Origin: Thalassotalea crassostreae
GTDB lineage: Bacteria > Pseudomonadota > Gammaproteobacteria > Enterobacterales > Alteromonadaceae
Assembly (NCBI RefSeq): GCF_001831495.1
Contig: NZ_CP017689.1
Coordinates: forward strand, 2,108,001-2,172,000
Direction: 5' to 3'
Length of the DNA stretch: 64,000 bases
Within the stretch, counting starts at the first letter, position 1; every line of letters starts with the position of its first letter. The notes under the pieces are model-generated. The model was not told the origin of the DNA. It ran no database searches and saw only the letters and a program-made list of their open reading frames with translations. A program made the position numbers and the translations under genes. Positions 55,313-64,000 of the stretch are shown one piece after another.

Positions 55313-56785
55313 TTAGATATCTAATAATAAGCGAGCTGGGTCTTCTAGTAACTCTTTAATTGTTACTAAGAAACCAACTGACTCTTTACCATCGATCAAG
55401 CGGTGATCGTATGATAACGCTAAGTACATCATAGGTAAGATTTCAACTTTACCGTTAACGGCCATCGGTCTGTCTTGGATTTTGTGCATTCCTAAAATTG
55501 CCGCTTGTGGCAAGTTAAGGATTGGCGTTGAAATTAATGAACCAAATACACCACCGTTAGTGATAGTGAAGTTACCGCCCATCATTTCATCCATAGTAAG
55601 CTTGCCGTCTCGGCCTTTAATCGCTAAATCACGGATACCGTTTTCAATACCAGCCATTCCTAGTTGGTCTGCATCACGAAGAACAGGAGTTACTAGACCA
55701 CGTGGTGTTGATACAGCAATCGAGATATCGAAGAAATTGTGGTAAACAATATCATCGCCATCAATTGAAGCATTTACCGCTGGGTAACGCTTAAGCGCTT
55801 CAGTAACAGCTTTTACGTAGAACGACATAAAACCTAAACGAGTGTTATGAGTTTTCTCAAATAAGTCTTTATATTGTGAACGTAAGTCCATAATTGGCTT
55901 CATGTTTACTTCGTTAAACGTCGTAAGCATGGCTGTAGAGTTTTTCGCTTCTAATAAACGGTTTGCAATTGTTTTACGTAAACGAGTCATTGGAACACGT
56001 TTTTGGCTACGCTCACCAACCGATACTGCTGGAGCAGCGGCTGCTTTTGGTGCTTCAGCTTTAGGAGCTTTTGCAGCGGCTAAGTGTGCAGCAACATCTT
56101 CTTTCGAAATACGACCGCCCTTACCTGTACCTTTAACTTGCGAAGCAGTTAAACCACTTTCAGTAAGTAAACGTCGCACTGATGGCGATGCAATGTCATC
56201 ACCAGCTTCTTCAGCTACAGGCGCTGCAGCTGATGTTGGTGCAGATGTAGCACCGGCGTTTAATTCACCAATTTTTTGGTCGCCTAAAACCGTGTCGCCT
56301 TCAGCGTGAATGATTTTACCAATCACGCCGTCTTGTTGAGCAACAACTTCTAAAACAACTTTATCCGTTTCAATATCAACAAGGTTTTGATCACGTGTTA
56401 CCACTTCACCTTCGCTTACGTGCCAAGTAGACACGGTTGCATCGGCTACCGATTCAGGTAATACAGGTACGTTAATATCAATTACTGAAGCTGCGGCTGT
56501 AGGTGCTGCAGATTCAGTGCTTGTTGTTGGTGCAGCAGCTGCGGCTTCGCCTTCAGTTAGGATTGCAATTACTTGCTCGCCTAGTACAGTTGCGCCTTCT
56601 TCTTCACTGATAGAAGTAATAATACCGTCAGATGTTGCAGGTACTTCTAGTACTACTTTGTCAGTTTCAATTTCTACTAATACTTGGTCACGAGTGACAC
56701 TGTCACCTACTTGTACGTGCCATGTAGCTACCGTTGCATCAGCAACTGATTCTGGTAAAACTGGAACCTTAATTTCAGTCGTCAT
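55313..56785 (-). CDS. sucB: 2-oxoglutarate dehydrogenase E2 (dihydrolipoamide succinyltransferase), two lipoyl domains
   Basis: SucB transfers the succinyl group to CoA in the 2-oxoglutarate dehydrogenase complex. It has two lipoyl domains in tandem, each with the ETDKVVLEV motif (lipoyl Lys43 and Lys142), joined by Ala/Thr-rich linkers. A peripheral subunit-binding domain follows ([13 protein letters not shown], about 197-235), and the catalytic domain ends with DHRLIDGK (His and Asp of the active site). E. coli SucB has only one lipoyl domain and 405 residues; this one has 490. sucC does not follow; instead there is a partial copy of this gene's own end. Confidence 0.96.
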   Translation of the reverse strand: MTTEIKVPVLPESVADATVATWHVQVGDSVTRDQVLVEIETDKVVLEVPATSDGIITSISEEEGATVLGEQVIAILTEGEAAAAAPTTSTESAAPTAAASVIDINVPVLPESVADATVSTWHVSEGEVVTRDQNLVDIETDKVVLEVVAQQDGVIGKIIHAEGDTVLGDQKIGELNAGATSAPTSAAAPVAEEAGDDIASPSVRRLLTESGLTASQVKGTGKGGRISKEDVAAHLAAAKAPKAEAPKAAAAPAVSVGERSQKRVPMTRLRKTIANRLLEAKNSTAMLTTFNEVNMKPIMDLRSQYKDLFEKTHNTRLGFMSFYVKAVTEALKRYPAVNASIDGDDIVYHNFFDISIAVSTPRGLVTPVLRDADQLGMAGIENGIRDLAIKGRDGKLTMDEMMGGNFTITNGGVFGSLISTPILNLPQAAILGMHKIQDRPMAVNGKVEILPMMYLALSYDHRLIDGKESVGFLVTIKELLEDPARLLLDI

Positions 56786-56818
56786 TTTTATTCCTTAATC
56801 ACAAATTCTTTTATTTGA

Positions 56819-59623
56819 TTATTTATCAAACGTTAACGCATCATTTACTAATGCTTGCTGTTCTTTTACATGCAAAGACATATAGCCACATGCAGGTGCT
56901 GCTGACGCTGTGCGACCTGCGTAAGTCAAGGTAGAGTCATTATCAATTACACTGCGGAAATGGTGCTGTGAACAGTACCATGCGCCTTGGTTTTGAGGCT
57001 CTTCTTGACACCAAACGAAATCTTTCGCGTTTGGATATTGTGAGATAACGTCTTTTAATTCTGCTTCAGGGAATGGATACAATTGCTCAATACGAACAAT
57101 AGCAACATTCTTCTGTTCATTCTTACGGCGTTGTTCTAATAATTCGTAGTAAACTTTACCCGAACACATTACAACACGAGTTACATCTTTGTTGTTTAAC
57201 TCATCAATTTCACCAATCACATTTTTGTACTCACCGCTTGCTAATTCTTCTAATGAAGAAACAGCTAAAGGATGACGTAATAATGATTTCGGTGACATTA
57301 CGATAAGAGGACGACGCATAGGACGTACAACTTGACGACGTAACATATTGAATACTTGCGCTGGTGTTGAAGGCACACATACTTGCATATTGTGATCAGC
57401 ACAAAGTTGCAAGAAACGTTCAAGACGAGCAGATGAATGCTCTGGACCTTGACCTTCATAACCATGTGGAAGCAATACAGTTAGACCACATAAACGGCCC
57501 CACTTTTGCTCGCCACTTGATAAAAACTGATCAAATACTACTTGCGCGCCATTGGCGAAATCACCAAATTGAGCTTCCCAAATAGTTAAACCACTTGGTT
57601 CAGCCGTTGTGTAACCATATTCAAACGCTAACACCGCGACTTCAGATAGTACTGAGTCGTATACTTCAAAAGGCCCTTGGTCTTTCGAGATATGTTGCAA
57701 TGGCATGTACGTTGAAGCATCTTCTTGGTTATGTAATACCGAGTGACGATGGAAAAACGTACCACGACCAGCATCTTGGCCGGTAATACGAACGCGATCA
57801 CCGCCATCAACAATACTTGCATAAGCTAAGTTTTCAGCAAAGCCCCAATCAAGATTTTTTTCGCCAGCGGCCATTTTCTTACGGTCATCGTAGATTTTCT
57901 TAACACGTGACTGTAATTTGTGATCTTCTGGGTAAGTTGAAATTGACTCAGCTAATTGCTTAAGTTTGTCGACCGAGATTTCATGATCGTACGCATCATC
58001 CCAATCGTGACCTAAATAAGGTGTCCAATCTACCGAGTGTTCTGTCATTGGGCGCCATTGTTCTACCGTACATTGACCTTCATCAAGTAACTTACGGTAA
58101 ACATCGACTAATTCTTTAGATTGCGCAGATGTTAATACACGTTCAGCGTCTAGCTGTTCGGCATAAAGTTGACGCGGCGTAGGATGTTTCTTAATTTTTT
58201 GATACATCAACGGCTGAGTTGCATTTGGCTCATCGGCTTCGTTGTGACCATGGCGACGATAACAAACTAAATCGATTACAACATCACGTTTAAATTTATT
58301 TCTAAAGTCTAACGCTATTTGTGTTGCCAAAATTACGGCTTCAGGATCATCACCATTAACATGAAGAATTGGTGCCTGAACCATTTTTGCAATATCCGTA
58401 CAGTATTCTGTTGAACGAGTATCTTCAGGTTTCGAAGTAGTAAAACCAACTTGGTTATTCACTACGATTCGGATCGTACCACCAACCTTATATGCACGTG
58501 CTTGCGACATATTAAAGGTCTCTTGTACCACACCTTGACCGGCAACAGCTGAATCACCATGAATAGTAATTGGTAATACTAAGTCACCTTTATCACAATC
58601 ACGACGGTCAAGTCTCGCTCTTACACTGCCGATAACAACCGGATTAACAATCTCTAAGTGAGATGGGTTAAACGCTAGTGCTAAATGCACGTTGCCACCT
58701 GGAGTTACAAAATCTGATGAGTAACCTTGGTGGTATTTAACGTCACCAGAGCCAATTTGATCTACCTTACCGGCGAATTCATCAAATAATTTGCTTGGGT
58801 TTTTACCCATAACATTAACTAAAACGTTTAAGCGACCACGGTGAGCCATACCTAATACAACTTCTTTAGTACCATGCTCACCGGCACGAGTGATCAGTTG
58901 TTTAAGCATAGGCACCAATGCATCACCGCCCTCTAATGAGAAGCGTTTTGCACCAGGGAACTTAGCGCCTAAATATTTTTCTAGGCCATCAGCAGCAATT
59001 AAATCTTTAAGAATTTCTGTTTTTAATTCTTTAGAAAACTCTGCTTTTGAACGTACTGATTCAAAACGTTGTTGTAACCAACGTTTTTCAGTCGTTGAGG
59101 TGATGTGCATGTATTCAGCGCCGATAGCACCACAATACGTTTGCTCTAGGGTTTTATAGATGTCCCCTAGTTTCATTGATTCTTGCCCTACGGCTAAAGA
59201 ACCAACGTTAAATTCTTTATCAAACTCAGATTTGGAAAGTTCGTGGTGAGCTAATTCTAGATCACGTACACGTTCACGTTTCCATAGACCTAATGGGTCT
59301 AGACGAGCATTCTGGTGGCCACGGAAACGATATGAGTTGATTAACTGAAGAACGCGAACTTGCTTAGCATCAGCATCTGAACTCACCGCTACGTGCTTTA
59401 CGCCTTCTTTGGCTAATTGGCGAAATTCGTCACGAACAATCGAATGATTGGTTTCTGTCGTTACGCCGTCTAATTTTGGAAGATCATCGAAAACCTTGCG
59501 CCACTCATCGGATACCGAATGAGCATTCTCAAGGTACATTTCGTACAATTCTTCAATGTATTCAGCGTTATTACCGCTGAAATGGGAAGACTCTAACCAG
59601 GCCTTCATAACACCTTCTGGCAT
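56819..59623 (-). CDS. sucA: 2-oxoglutarate dehydrogenase E1 component
   Basis: This thiamine diphosphate enzyme of 934 residues (E. coli 933) decarboxylates 2-oxoglutarate. Clear family segments are MKAWLESSHFSGNNAEYIEELY at the N-terminus, LGMAHRGRLNVLVNVMGK, GDSAVAGQGVVQETFNMSQ, NNQVGFTTS and the C-terminal VWCQEEPQNQGAWY. The ATG at 59623 is used; GAGG lies about 10 bases before it. An alternative ATG lies five codons in. A 223-base gap with a hairpin separates it from sdhB; sucB follows after 33 bases. Confidence 0.97.
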   Translation of the reverse strand: MPEGVMKAWLESSHFSGNNAEYIEELYEMYLENAHSVSDEWRKVFDDLPKLDGVTTETNHSIVRDEFRQLAKEGVKHVAVSSDADAKQVRVLQLINSYRFRGHQNARLDPLGLWKRERVRDLELAHHELSKSEFDKEFNVGSLAVGQESMKLGDIYKTLEQTYCGAIGAEYMHITSTTEKRWLQQRFESVRSKAEFSKELKTEILKDLIAADGLEKYLGAKFPGAKRFSLEGGDALVPMLKQLITRAGEHGTKEVVLGMAHRGRLNVLVNVMGKNPSKLFDEFAGKVDQIGSGDVKYHQGYSSDFVTPGGNVHLALAFNPSHLEIVNPVVIGSVRARLDRRDCDKGDLVLPITIHGDSAVAGQGVVQETFNMSQARAYKVGGTIRIVVNNQVGFTTSKPEDTRSTEYCTDIAKMVQAPILHVNGDDPEAVILATQIALDFRNKFKRDVVIDLVCYRRHGHNEADEPNATQPLMYQKIKKHPTPRQLYAEQLDAERVLTSAQSKELVDVYRKLLDEGQCTVEQWRPMTEHSVDWTPYLGHDWDDAYDHEISVDKLKQLAESISTYPEDHKLQSRVKKIYDDRKKMAAGEKNLDWGFAENLAYASIVDGGDRVRITGQDAGRGTFFHRHSVLHNQEDASTYMPLQHISKDQGPFEVYDSVLSEVAVLAFEYGYTTAEPSGLTIWEAQFGDFANGAQVVFDQFLSSGEQKWGRLCGLTVLLPHGYEGQGPEHSSARLERFLQLCADHNMQVCVPSTPAQVFNMLRRQVVRPMRRPLIVMSPKSLLRHPLAVSSLEELASGEYKNVIGEIDELNNKDVTRVVMCSGKVYYELLEQRRKNEQKNVAIVRIEQLYPFPEAELKDVISQYPNAKDFVWCQEEPQNQGAWYCSQHHFRSVIDNDSTLTYAGRTASAAPACGYMSLHVKEQQALVNDALTFDK

Positions 59624-59777
59624 TGCCTGTTATTCCTCTTTGAAATAAAACTAATCGTAATTTATCACGAACAGTTATTAATTTATCTGCTAAATATCAA
59701 CTTCTTATATCATCTTCTTATAGCAAAGAAGGTTTGATCAAATAAAAAGCGTTATTCAGCCCCTTTAAAACTAAAAT

Positions 59778-59803
59778 GCCAGGCCTATTTTCATAGGCCC
59801 GGC
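59778..59803. other. Hairpin in the sdhB-sucA gap
   Basis: A stem GCC-GGCCTA / TAGGCC-GGC with one A/C mismatch and a 6-base loop. On the minus strand it is followed by ATTTTAGTTTT, a poor T-run. It may end part of the sdhCDAB transcripts or protect the mRNA end. A separate sucA promoter may follow. Confidence 0.5.
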
Positions 59804-59846
59804 GATATACTATTTAACAACAAAACACGTTGTTAAGTATGCTTAG

Positions 59847-60557
59847 TTATACCGCTCTTTGTAACAACATTGATTTGATTGACCCAATAGCCTTAGTCGG
59901 GTTCAACCCTTTAGGACATACGTCAACACAGTTCATAATGCCATGACAACGGAATACGCTATACGCGTCCTGTAAACCATCTAAACGTTCGTCAGTTGCT
60001 GTATCACGACTATCGATTAAGAAACGATACGCATGTAATAAGCCTGCTGGACCGATAAATTTATCAGGATTCCACCAAAATGATGGACAAGACGTTGAAC
60101 AACAAGCACATAAAATACACTCGTATAAACCATCTAGCTTGTCGCGTTCTTCAATTGATTGAAGATGTTCACGAGCTGGAGGATTTTGGCCGTCATTAAT
60201 TAAATAAGGCTTAATTTTTTCATATTGATTGTAGAACTGAGTCATATCAATAATTAAGTCACGTACTACCGGTAAACCTGGTAATGGACGAAGAACAATC
60301 GTTTTAGCTTTAACATCAGATAATGGTGTAACACAAGCTAAACCATTTTTACCGTTCATGTTTAAACCGTCACTACCACAAACACCTTCACGACATGAAC
60401 GACGGAAAGATAATGTAGGATCTTGTTCTTTTAATAAAATAAGTGCATCAAGTACCATCATGTCAGATCCTTCAGGGATCTCTAATGTGTACTCTTTCAT
60501 GTATGGTTTCGCGTCAACATCTGGGTTGTAGCGATAGATTGAAAACTTCTGGTTCAT
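59847..60557 (-). CDS. sdhB: Succinate dehydrogenase iron-sulfur subunit
   Basis: SdhB carries three iron-sulfur clusters that pass electrons from SdhA to quinone. The [2Fe-2S] ligands are in SCREGVCGSDG and the cysteine of GLACVTPL; the [4Fe-4S] and [3Fe-4S] ligands are in CILCACCSTSCPS and CHGIMNCVDVCPKGLNP. Its 236 residues match the family (238). It starts 12 bases after sdhA. Confidence 0.98.
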   Translation of the reverse strand: MNQKFSIYRYNPDVDAKPYMKEYTLEIPEGSDMMVLDALILLKEQDPTLSFRRSCREGVCGSDGLNMNGKNGLACVTPLSDVKAKTIVLRPLPGLPVVRDLIIDMTQFYNQYEKIKPYLINDGQNPPAREHLQSIEERDKLDGLYECILCACCSTSCPSFWWNPDKFIGPAGLLHAYRFLIDSRDTATDERLDGLQDAYSVFRCHGIMNCVDVCPKGLNPTKAIGSIKSMLLQRAV

Positions 60558-60569
60558 CTCGACAACTCC

Positions 60570-62336
60570 TTAGTATGTACGTGCTTTCGGAGGGAAAGCT
60601 TCGCGGTGTACTGGTTCCATATTTACATCACGCTTAGACATTTCTTCTGTGCCCGGTGTGTAAATTGAATGGCATAACCAGTTTGCATCATCACGTTCTG
60701 TAAAATCTTGACGGGCATGAGCACCACGAGATTCAGTACGGAAGTTCGCAGCTTTTGCTGAACAAAACGCTGTTTCCATCAAGTTATCTAATTCTAAACA
60801 CTCGATACGTTGGGTGTTAAATTCAGAAGACTTGTCGTCTAAGCGAGCATTTTGTAAACGTTCACGAATTTCTTCAAGTTCTTTCATACCTTGAGCCATT
60901 GCTTCACCTTCACGGAATACCGAGAAGTTTAATTGCATACAGCTTTGTAGGTCTTTACGGATTTGAGTTGGGCATTCACCCTTATCACTGCTTTCCCAAC
61001 GATTGTAACGAGCAAGTGCTGCGTCCAAATCAGATTGTGAAGCATCTTTACCGTTTTCAGTATTATGCAAGTACTTGCCTAGGAAATTACCAGCAGCACG
61101 GCCAAATACAACTAAATCAAGTAATGAGTTACCACCTAAGCGGTTAGCGCCGTGTACAGATACACAAGCAATCTCACCAACAGCGAATAAACCTTCAACA
61201 ACTTTCTCTTGGCCATCTGCGCCAATCGTTAGTGCTTGACCGTTTACGTTACAAGGTACACCACCCATTTGGTAGTGACATGTAGGAATTACTGGAATCG
61301 GTTCTTCAGCAGGATCTACGTGAGCAAATGTTTTAGATAAATCACAAACACCTGGTAAACGTTTTTCTAATGTTTCGCGACCTAAGTGATCAAGCTTAAG
61401 TTTAATGTGTGGACCCCAAGGACCGTCACAACCGCGACCTTCACGAATTTCCGTCATCATTGAACGAGCAACAACGTCACGACCAGCAAGATCTTTTGCG
61501 TTTGGCGCATAACGTTCCATGAAACGTTCGCCGTCTTTATTAAGAAGGTAACCACCTTCACCACGACAACCTTCTGTAACAAGAACACCAGCACCAGCGA
61601 TACCCGTTGGGTGGAACTGCCACATTTCCATGTCTTGCATTTGAACGCCAGCACGTAGTGACATACCAACACCGTCACCAGTATTAATGTGAGCATTAGT
61701 TGTTGATGCGAAGATACGCCCAGCACCACCGGTTGCTAATACTGTTGCACGAGCTTTAAAGTAAACAACTTCACCAGTTTCGATACAAACTGCAGTACAA
61801 CCTACAACATTACCATCAGAGTTTTTAACTAAATCTAATGCGTACCATTCAGAGTAAACGTTGGTTTTATTTTTAACGTTTTGTTGGTACAAACAATGAA
61901 GAAGTGCATGACCAGTACGGTCGGCGGCAGCCGCTGTACGAGCCGCTTGTTCACCACCAAAATTCTTAGATTGGCCGCCAAAAGGACGTTGGTAAATTTT
62001 ACCTTCTTCAGTACGAGAGAATGGTAAGCCCATATTCTCAAGTTCAATAATTGCTTCAGGACCAGTTTTACACATGTATTCGATAGCGTCTTGGTCACCG
62101 ATGAAATCAGAACCTTTTACGGTATCGTACATATGTTGTTCCCAGTGATCTTCATGGGCGTTACCAAGAGCAACAGTGATACCACCTTGCGCTGATACCG
62201 TATGAGAACGAGTTGGGAATACTTTTGAAATCAAGGCACATGACTGGCCTGATTCAGAGATTGCTAAAGCAGCGCGCATACCCGCACCACCAGCGCCAAT
62301 TACAATGGCATCAAATTCACGAACAGGAACGCTCAC
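60570..62336 (-). CDS. sdhA: Succinate dehydrogenase flavoprotein subunit
   Basis: SdhA oxidises succinate to fumarate. It has the FAD fold ([15 protein letters not shown]), His45 in [10 protein letters not shown] for covalent FAD, the substrate-site segment [13 protein letters not shown] ([11 protein letters not shown]) and the catalytic Arg region [10 protein letters not shown]. Its 588 residues equal the E. coli length. It follows sdhD directly, with no gap. Confidence 0.98.
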   Translation of the reverse strand: MSVPVREFDAIVIGAGGAGMRAALAISESGQSCALISKVFPTRSHTVSAQGGITVALGNAHEDHWEQHMYDTVKGSDFIGDQDAIEYMCKTGPEAIIELENMGLPFSRTEEGKIYQRPFGGQSKNFGGEQAARTAAAADRTGHALLHCLYQQNVKNKTNVYSEWYALDLVKNSDGNVVGCTAVCIETGEVVYFKARATVLATGGAGRIFASTTNAHINTGDGVGMSLRAGVQMQDMEMWQFHPTGIAGAGVLVTEGCRGEGGYLLNKDGERFMERYAPNAKDLAGRDVVARSMMTEIREGRGCDGPWGPHIKLKLDHLGRETLEKRLPGVCDLSKTFAHVDPAEEPIPVIPTCHYQMGGVPCNVNGQALTIGADGQEKVVEGLFAVGEIACVSVHGANRLGGNSLLDLVVFGRAAGNFLGKYLHNTENGKDASQSDLDAALARYNRWESSDKGECPTQIRKDLQSCMQLNFSVFREGEAMAQGMKELEEIRERLQNARLDDKSSEFNTQRIECLELDNLMETAFCSAKAANFRTESRGAHARQDFTERDDANWLCHSIYTPGTEEMSKRDVNMEPVHREAFPPKARTY

Positions 62337-62684
62337 TTACACACCCCACACAGTTAATAGTACCGCTGCAACATAAACGAACAGGGTAATAGTGAATAAA
62401 AATTGAAGTAAACCACGTAACATAGTGTTCTTTACGTAGTCTGTTAATACCTGCCAAATACCAATCCAAGCGTGGAAAAGTACTGCAATAACTGCAAGTA
62501 TTGTGAAAATCTTCATGGCTAAGTTTGAGAACAAACCAGACCAAGCTTCATAAGTTACTTCTGGTGTGCAGATAAACCAACACATCATAAATACACTGTA
62601 TAAAGCTAAAACGATTGCGCTAGCACGGATCAAAATAAAATCATGAACACCACTGCGACCTAATGTAGCTGCGTTATTTACCAT
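62337..62684 (-). CDS. sdhD: Succinate dehydrogenase membrane anchor subunit
   Basis: This 115-residue protein has three membrane helices and the haem/quinone-site motifs of SdhD (GVHDFILIRASAI, LFHAWIGIWQVLTDYV with the haem-ligand-region His). I start it at ATG 62684, which has AGGAG 7 bases upstream and gives the E. coli length; a longer frame upstream would overlap sdhC more. It overlaps the end of sdhC by 7 bases. Confidence 0.95.
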   Translation of the reverse strand: MVNNAATLGRSGVHDFILIRASAIVLALYSVFMMCWFICTPEVTYEAWSGLFSNLAMKIFTILAVIAVLFHAWIGIWQVLTDYVKNTMLRGLLQFLFTITLFVYVAAVLLTVWGV

Positions 62685-63052
62685 AACCAAACTCCTGCTA
62701 GCACAGATATAATTAACCAAAGAGCGATAACAAACTTGGCACTTGTTTGACCTGAACCTTTTTCTTCAAGATGACCTAGGTCCATAATTAAGTGACGAAT
62801 ACCGCCGACAAAGTGATATGCCAGAGCAGTAAGAATGCCCCACATAATAAATTTAAAGAATGCCCCATTTAAACATTCTTTAACAGAAGCAAAACCTTCT
62901 GCAGATGATAGTGAGACTGAAAGTGCCCAGATTAGGATACCGATAGCGAAGAACATCATTACACCACTAACACGATGCAGTATTGATGCGAGTGCCGCTG
63001 GCGGAAACTTGATTGTGCTTAAACCAAGATTTACAGGTCTATTTTTATTCAC
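62678..63052 (-). CDS. sdhC: Succinate dehydrogenase cytochrome b556 subunit
   Basis: SdhC is the other membrane anchor, with 124 residues and three helices. It has the signature RPVNLGLSTIKFPPAALASILHRVSGV (Ser and Arg at the quinone site) and the haem-ligand His in the HFVGGIRHLIMDLG motif. It is the first gene of the sdhCDAB-sucAB operon; the promoter must lie in 63053-63581. Confidence 0.96.
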   Translation of the reverse strand: MNKNRPVNLGLSTIKFPPAALASILHRVSGVMMFFAIGILIWALSVSLSSAEGFASVKECLNGAFFKFIMWGILTALAYHFVGGIRHLIMDLGHLEEKGSGQTSAKFVIALWLIISVLAGVWLW

Positions 63053-63581
63053 AGTTATTGCCTAAATTGTATTTAACTAATATTTAGTTAATGAAGTTCC
63101 ATTATTTTTCTAACCATTCGGTTACTAATTGTAGTAAACAAAACAATACTTTAATAATAGCCATTCATTATTAATGGTCATTTCAAGCAATTTTAGTGAT
63201 TAATGTAAATAGCCTGAAATAGACGAGTCGAATTATATAGATGTAATATTTGAATTACAATTTTAACACCACTTTTATTGCTTTTTGCTGTATTTTTAGC
63301 CAGCCAATAAAAAAATTTGCATAAAAATGCTTTTAGATGCAGTTTTGAATTGACTTTCTACCCCTAAATCAGAGTAAAATACGCACCAAATTTATATTCA
63401 TGAATATTGACTTACTTTTCATCAATAAGCATTTAGCTCTTTTTTGTTACACTTTTGTAATCTTAACGTTAACTAAATCTAAAAACGATTAGACTAAAGT
63501 CAATATTGCGGAGATTTTGTTTCTCTGTTATCTCTAATAACAATACAAAATCATCACTAACTGAAAAATAGAGGAATAACT
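63053..63581. promoter_or_regulatory. Divergent regulatory region between sdhC and gltA
   Basis: This 529-base AT-rich gap holds promoters for both operons. On the plus strand TTGACT (63350-63355) with TAAAAT (63375-63380) has a 19-base spacer, longer than ideal, and is a candidate for gltA. ATTAATAATG-like repeats near 63150-63180 (ATTCATTATTAATGG) form small inverted repeats. Several T-rich runs exist but no firm operator could be named. Confidence 0.35.
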
Positions 63582-64000
63582 ATGGCTGACAATAAAGCCA
63601 CGCTAAGCATTGCAGGTCAAGATATTGCAGAATTACCAATTTTAAGTGGTACTGCTGGTAATGATGTAATTGATATCCGTACATTAGGAAGTGCTGGTTA
63701 TTTCACCTACGACCCAGGATTTTTAGCCACTGCATCATGTGAATCTGAAATTACATTTATCGACGGTGGTAAAGGTATTCTTCAACACCGCGGCTATGCT
63801 ATTGACGATTTAGCCAACAAAGCTGATTATTTAGAAGTTTGTTATATCCTATTAAACGGTCAAGCGCCTAATCAAGAACAATACGATGAATTCGTAAACA
63901 TCATTACTAACCATACGTTAGTACATGAAAAATTAGCGAACTTCTTCCGTGGTTTTATGCACGATGCCCACCCAATGGCAATGGTTTGTGGTGTGGTTGG
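63582..64000 (+). CDS. gltA: Citrate synthase (3' end outside window)
   Basis: The first 139 codons of a type II citrate synthase are present. The N-terminus ([19 protein letters not shown]), the [17 protein letters not shown] block, [16 protein letters not shown] and the region ending [16 protein letters not shown] are typical of the hexameric, NADH-sensitive enzyme of gammaproteobacteria. GAGGAA lies 7 bases before the ATG. It is divergent from sdhCDAB-sucAB, the usual arrangement. The gene runs off the right edge. Confidence 0.97.
   Translation, partial: MADNKATLSIAGQDIAELPILSGTAGNDVIDIRTLGSAGYFTYDPGFLATASCESEITFIDGGKGILQHRGYAIDDLANKADYLEVCYILLNGQAPNQEQYDEFVNIITNHTLVHEKLANFFRGFMHDAHPMAMVCGVV

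Overview
The window looks like chromosomal DNA of a marine gammaproteobacterium of the order Alteromonadales, most likely a member of the Colwelliaceae (inference from protein character, low GC and gene neighbourhoods; no search was run). It is mostly core and catabolic metabolism. I see no prophage, IS transposase, CRISPR array, rRNA or tRNA gene.

Layout. 1-5.0 kb (+): end of a DUF2937-like gene, then a three-gene operon for a 2-oxoacid:ferredoxin oxidoreductase (GltD-like flavoprotein with a ferredoxin domain, fused gamma-alpha subunit, beta subunit). 5.1-9.3 kb (-): a nucleoside-kinase-like gene broken by one in-frame stop, then pheS-pheT-ihfA. 9.6-11.6 kb (-): a NatAB-type ABC exporter. 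11.9-15.4 kb (+): a secreted M28 peptidase and asnB. 15.5-17.7 kb (-): a pentahaem nitrite reductase NrfA with a cytochrome b561. 18.1-21.4 kb (-): a large secreted sortilin/BNR-repeat protein flanked on both sides by decayed fragments of sucD. 21.8-23.8 kb (-): sucCD.

24.1-54 kb is an accessory block between sucC and sucB, two genes that are usually adjacent in one operon. It holds a two-part nitrate assimilation system (nirB-nirD-nasA-cobA at 24-31 kb; narK with a PP2C/Ser-Thr kinase gene, a porin, nrtABD and the nasST regulators at 43.6-54 kb). Between the two parts, at 31-43.4 kb, sits a complete non-phosphorylating L-fucose pathway (fucP, mutarotase, dehydrogenase, lactonase, split UxaA-type dehydratase, second dehydrogenase, FAH-family hydrolase, L-lactate dehydrogenase) with a GntR/FCD regulator and a ModF-like ATPase. 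The nitrate genes carry clear sigma-54 (-24/-12) promoters upstream of nirB, narK and nrtA, NtrC-like sites upstream of nirB and narK, and an nrtA leader RNA with two hexaloop hairpins and a terminator, the expected target of the ANTAR protein NasT.

55.3-63.1 kb (-): sdhCDAB-sucAB, then divergent gltA running off the right edge. Immediately downstream of sucB there is a tandem 238-bp copy of the sucB 3' end plus its terminator, now frameshifted.

The most unusual signal is this set of suc scars: partial, decayed copies of sucB and sucD 3' or internal sequence, two of the three loci with a duplicated terminator, lying beside the places where the usual sucABCD order is broken. The differences in the sucB copy are largely synonymous, which suggests it diverged as a working gene elsewhere before arriving here.
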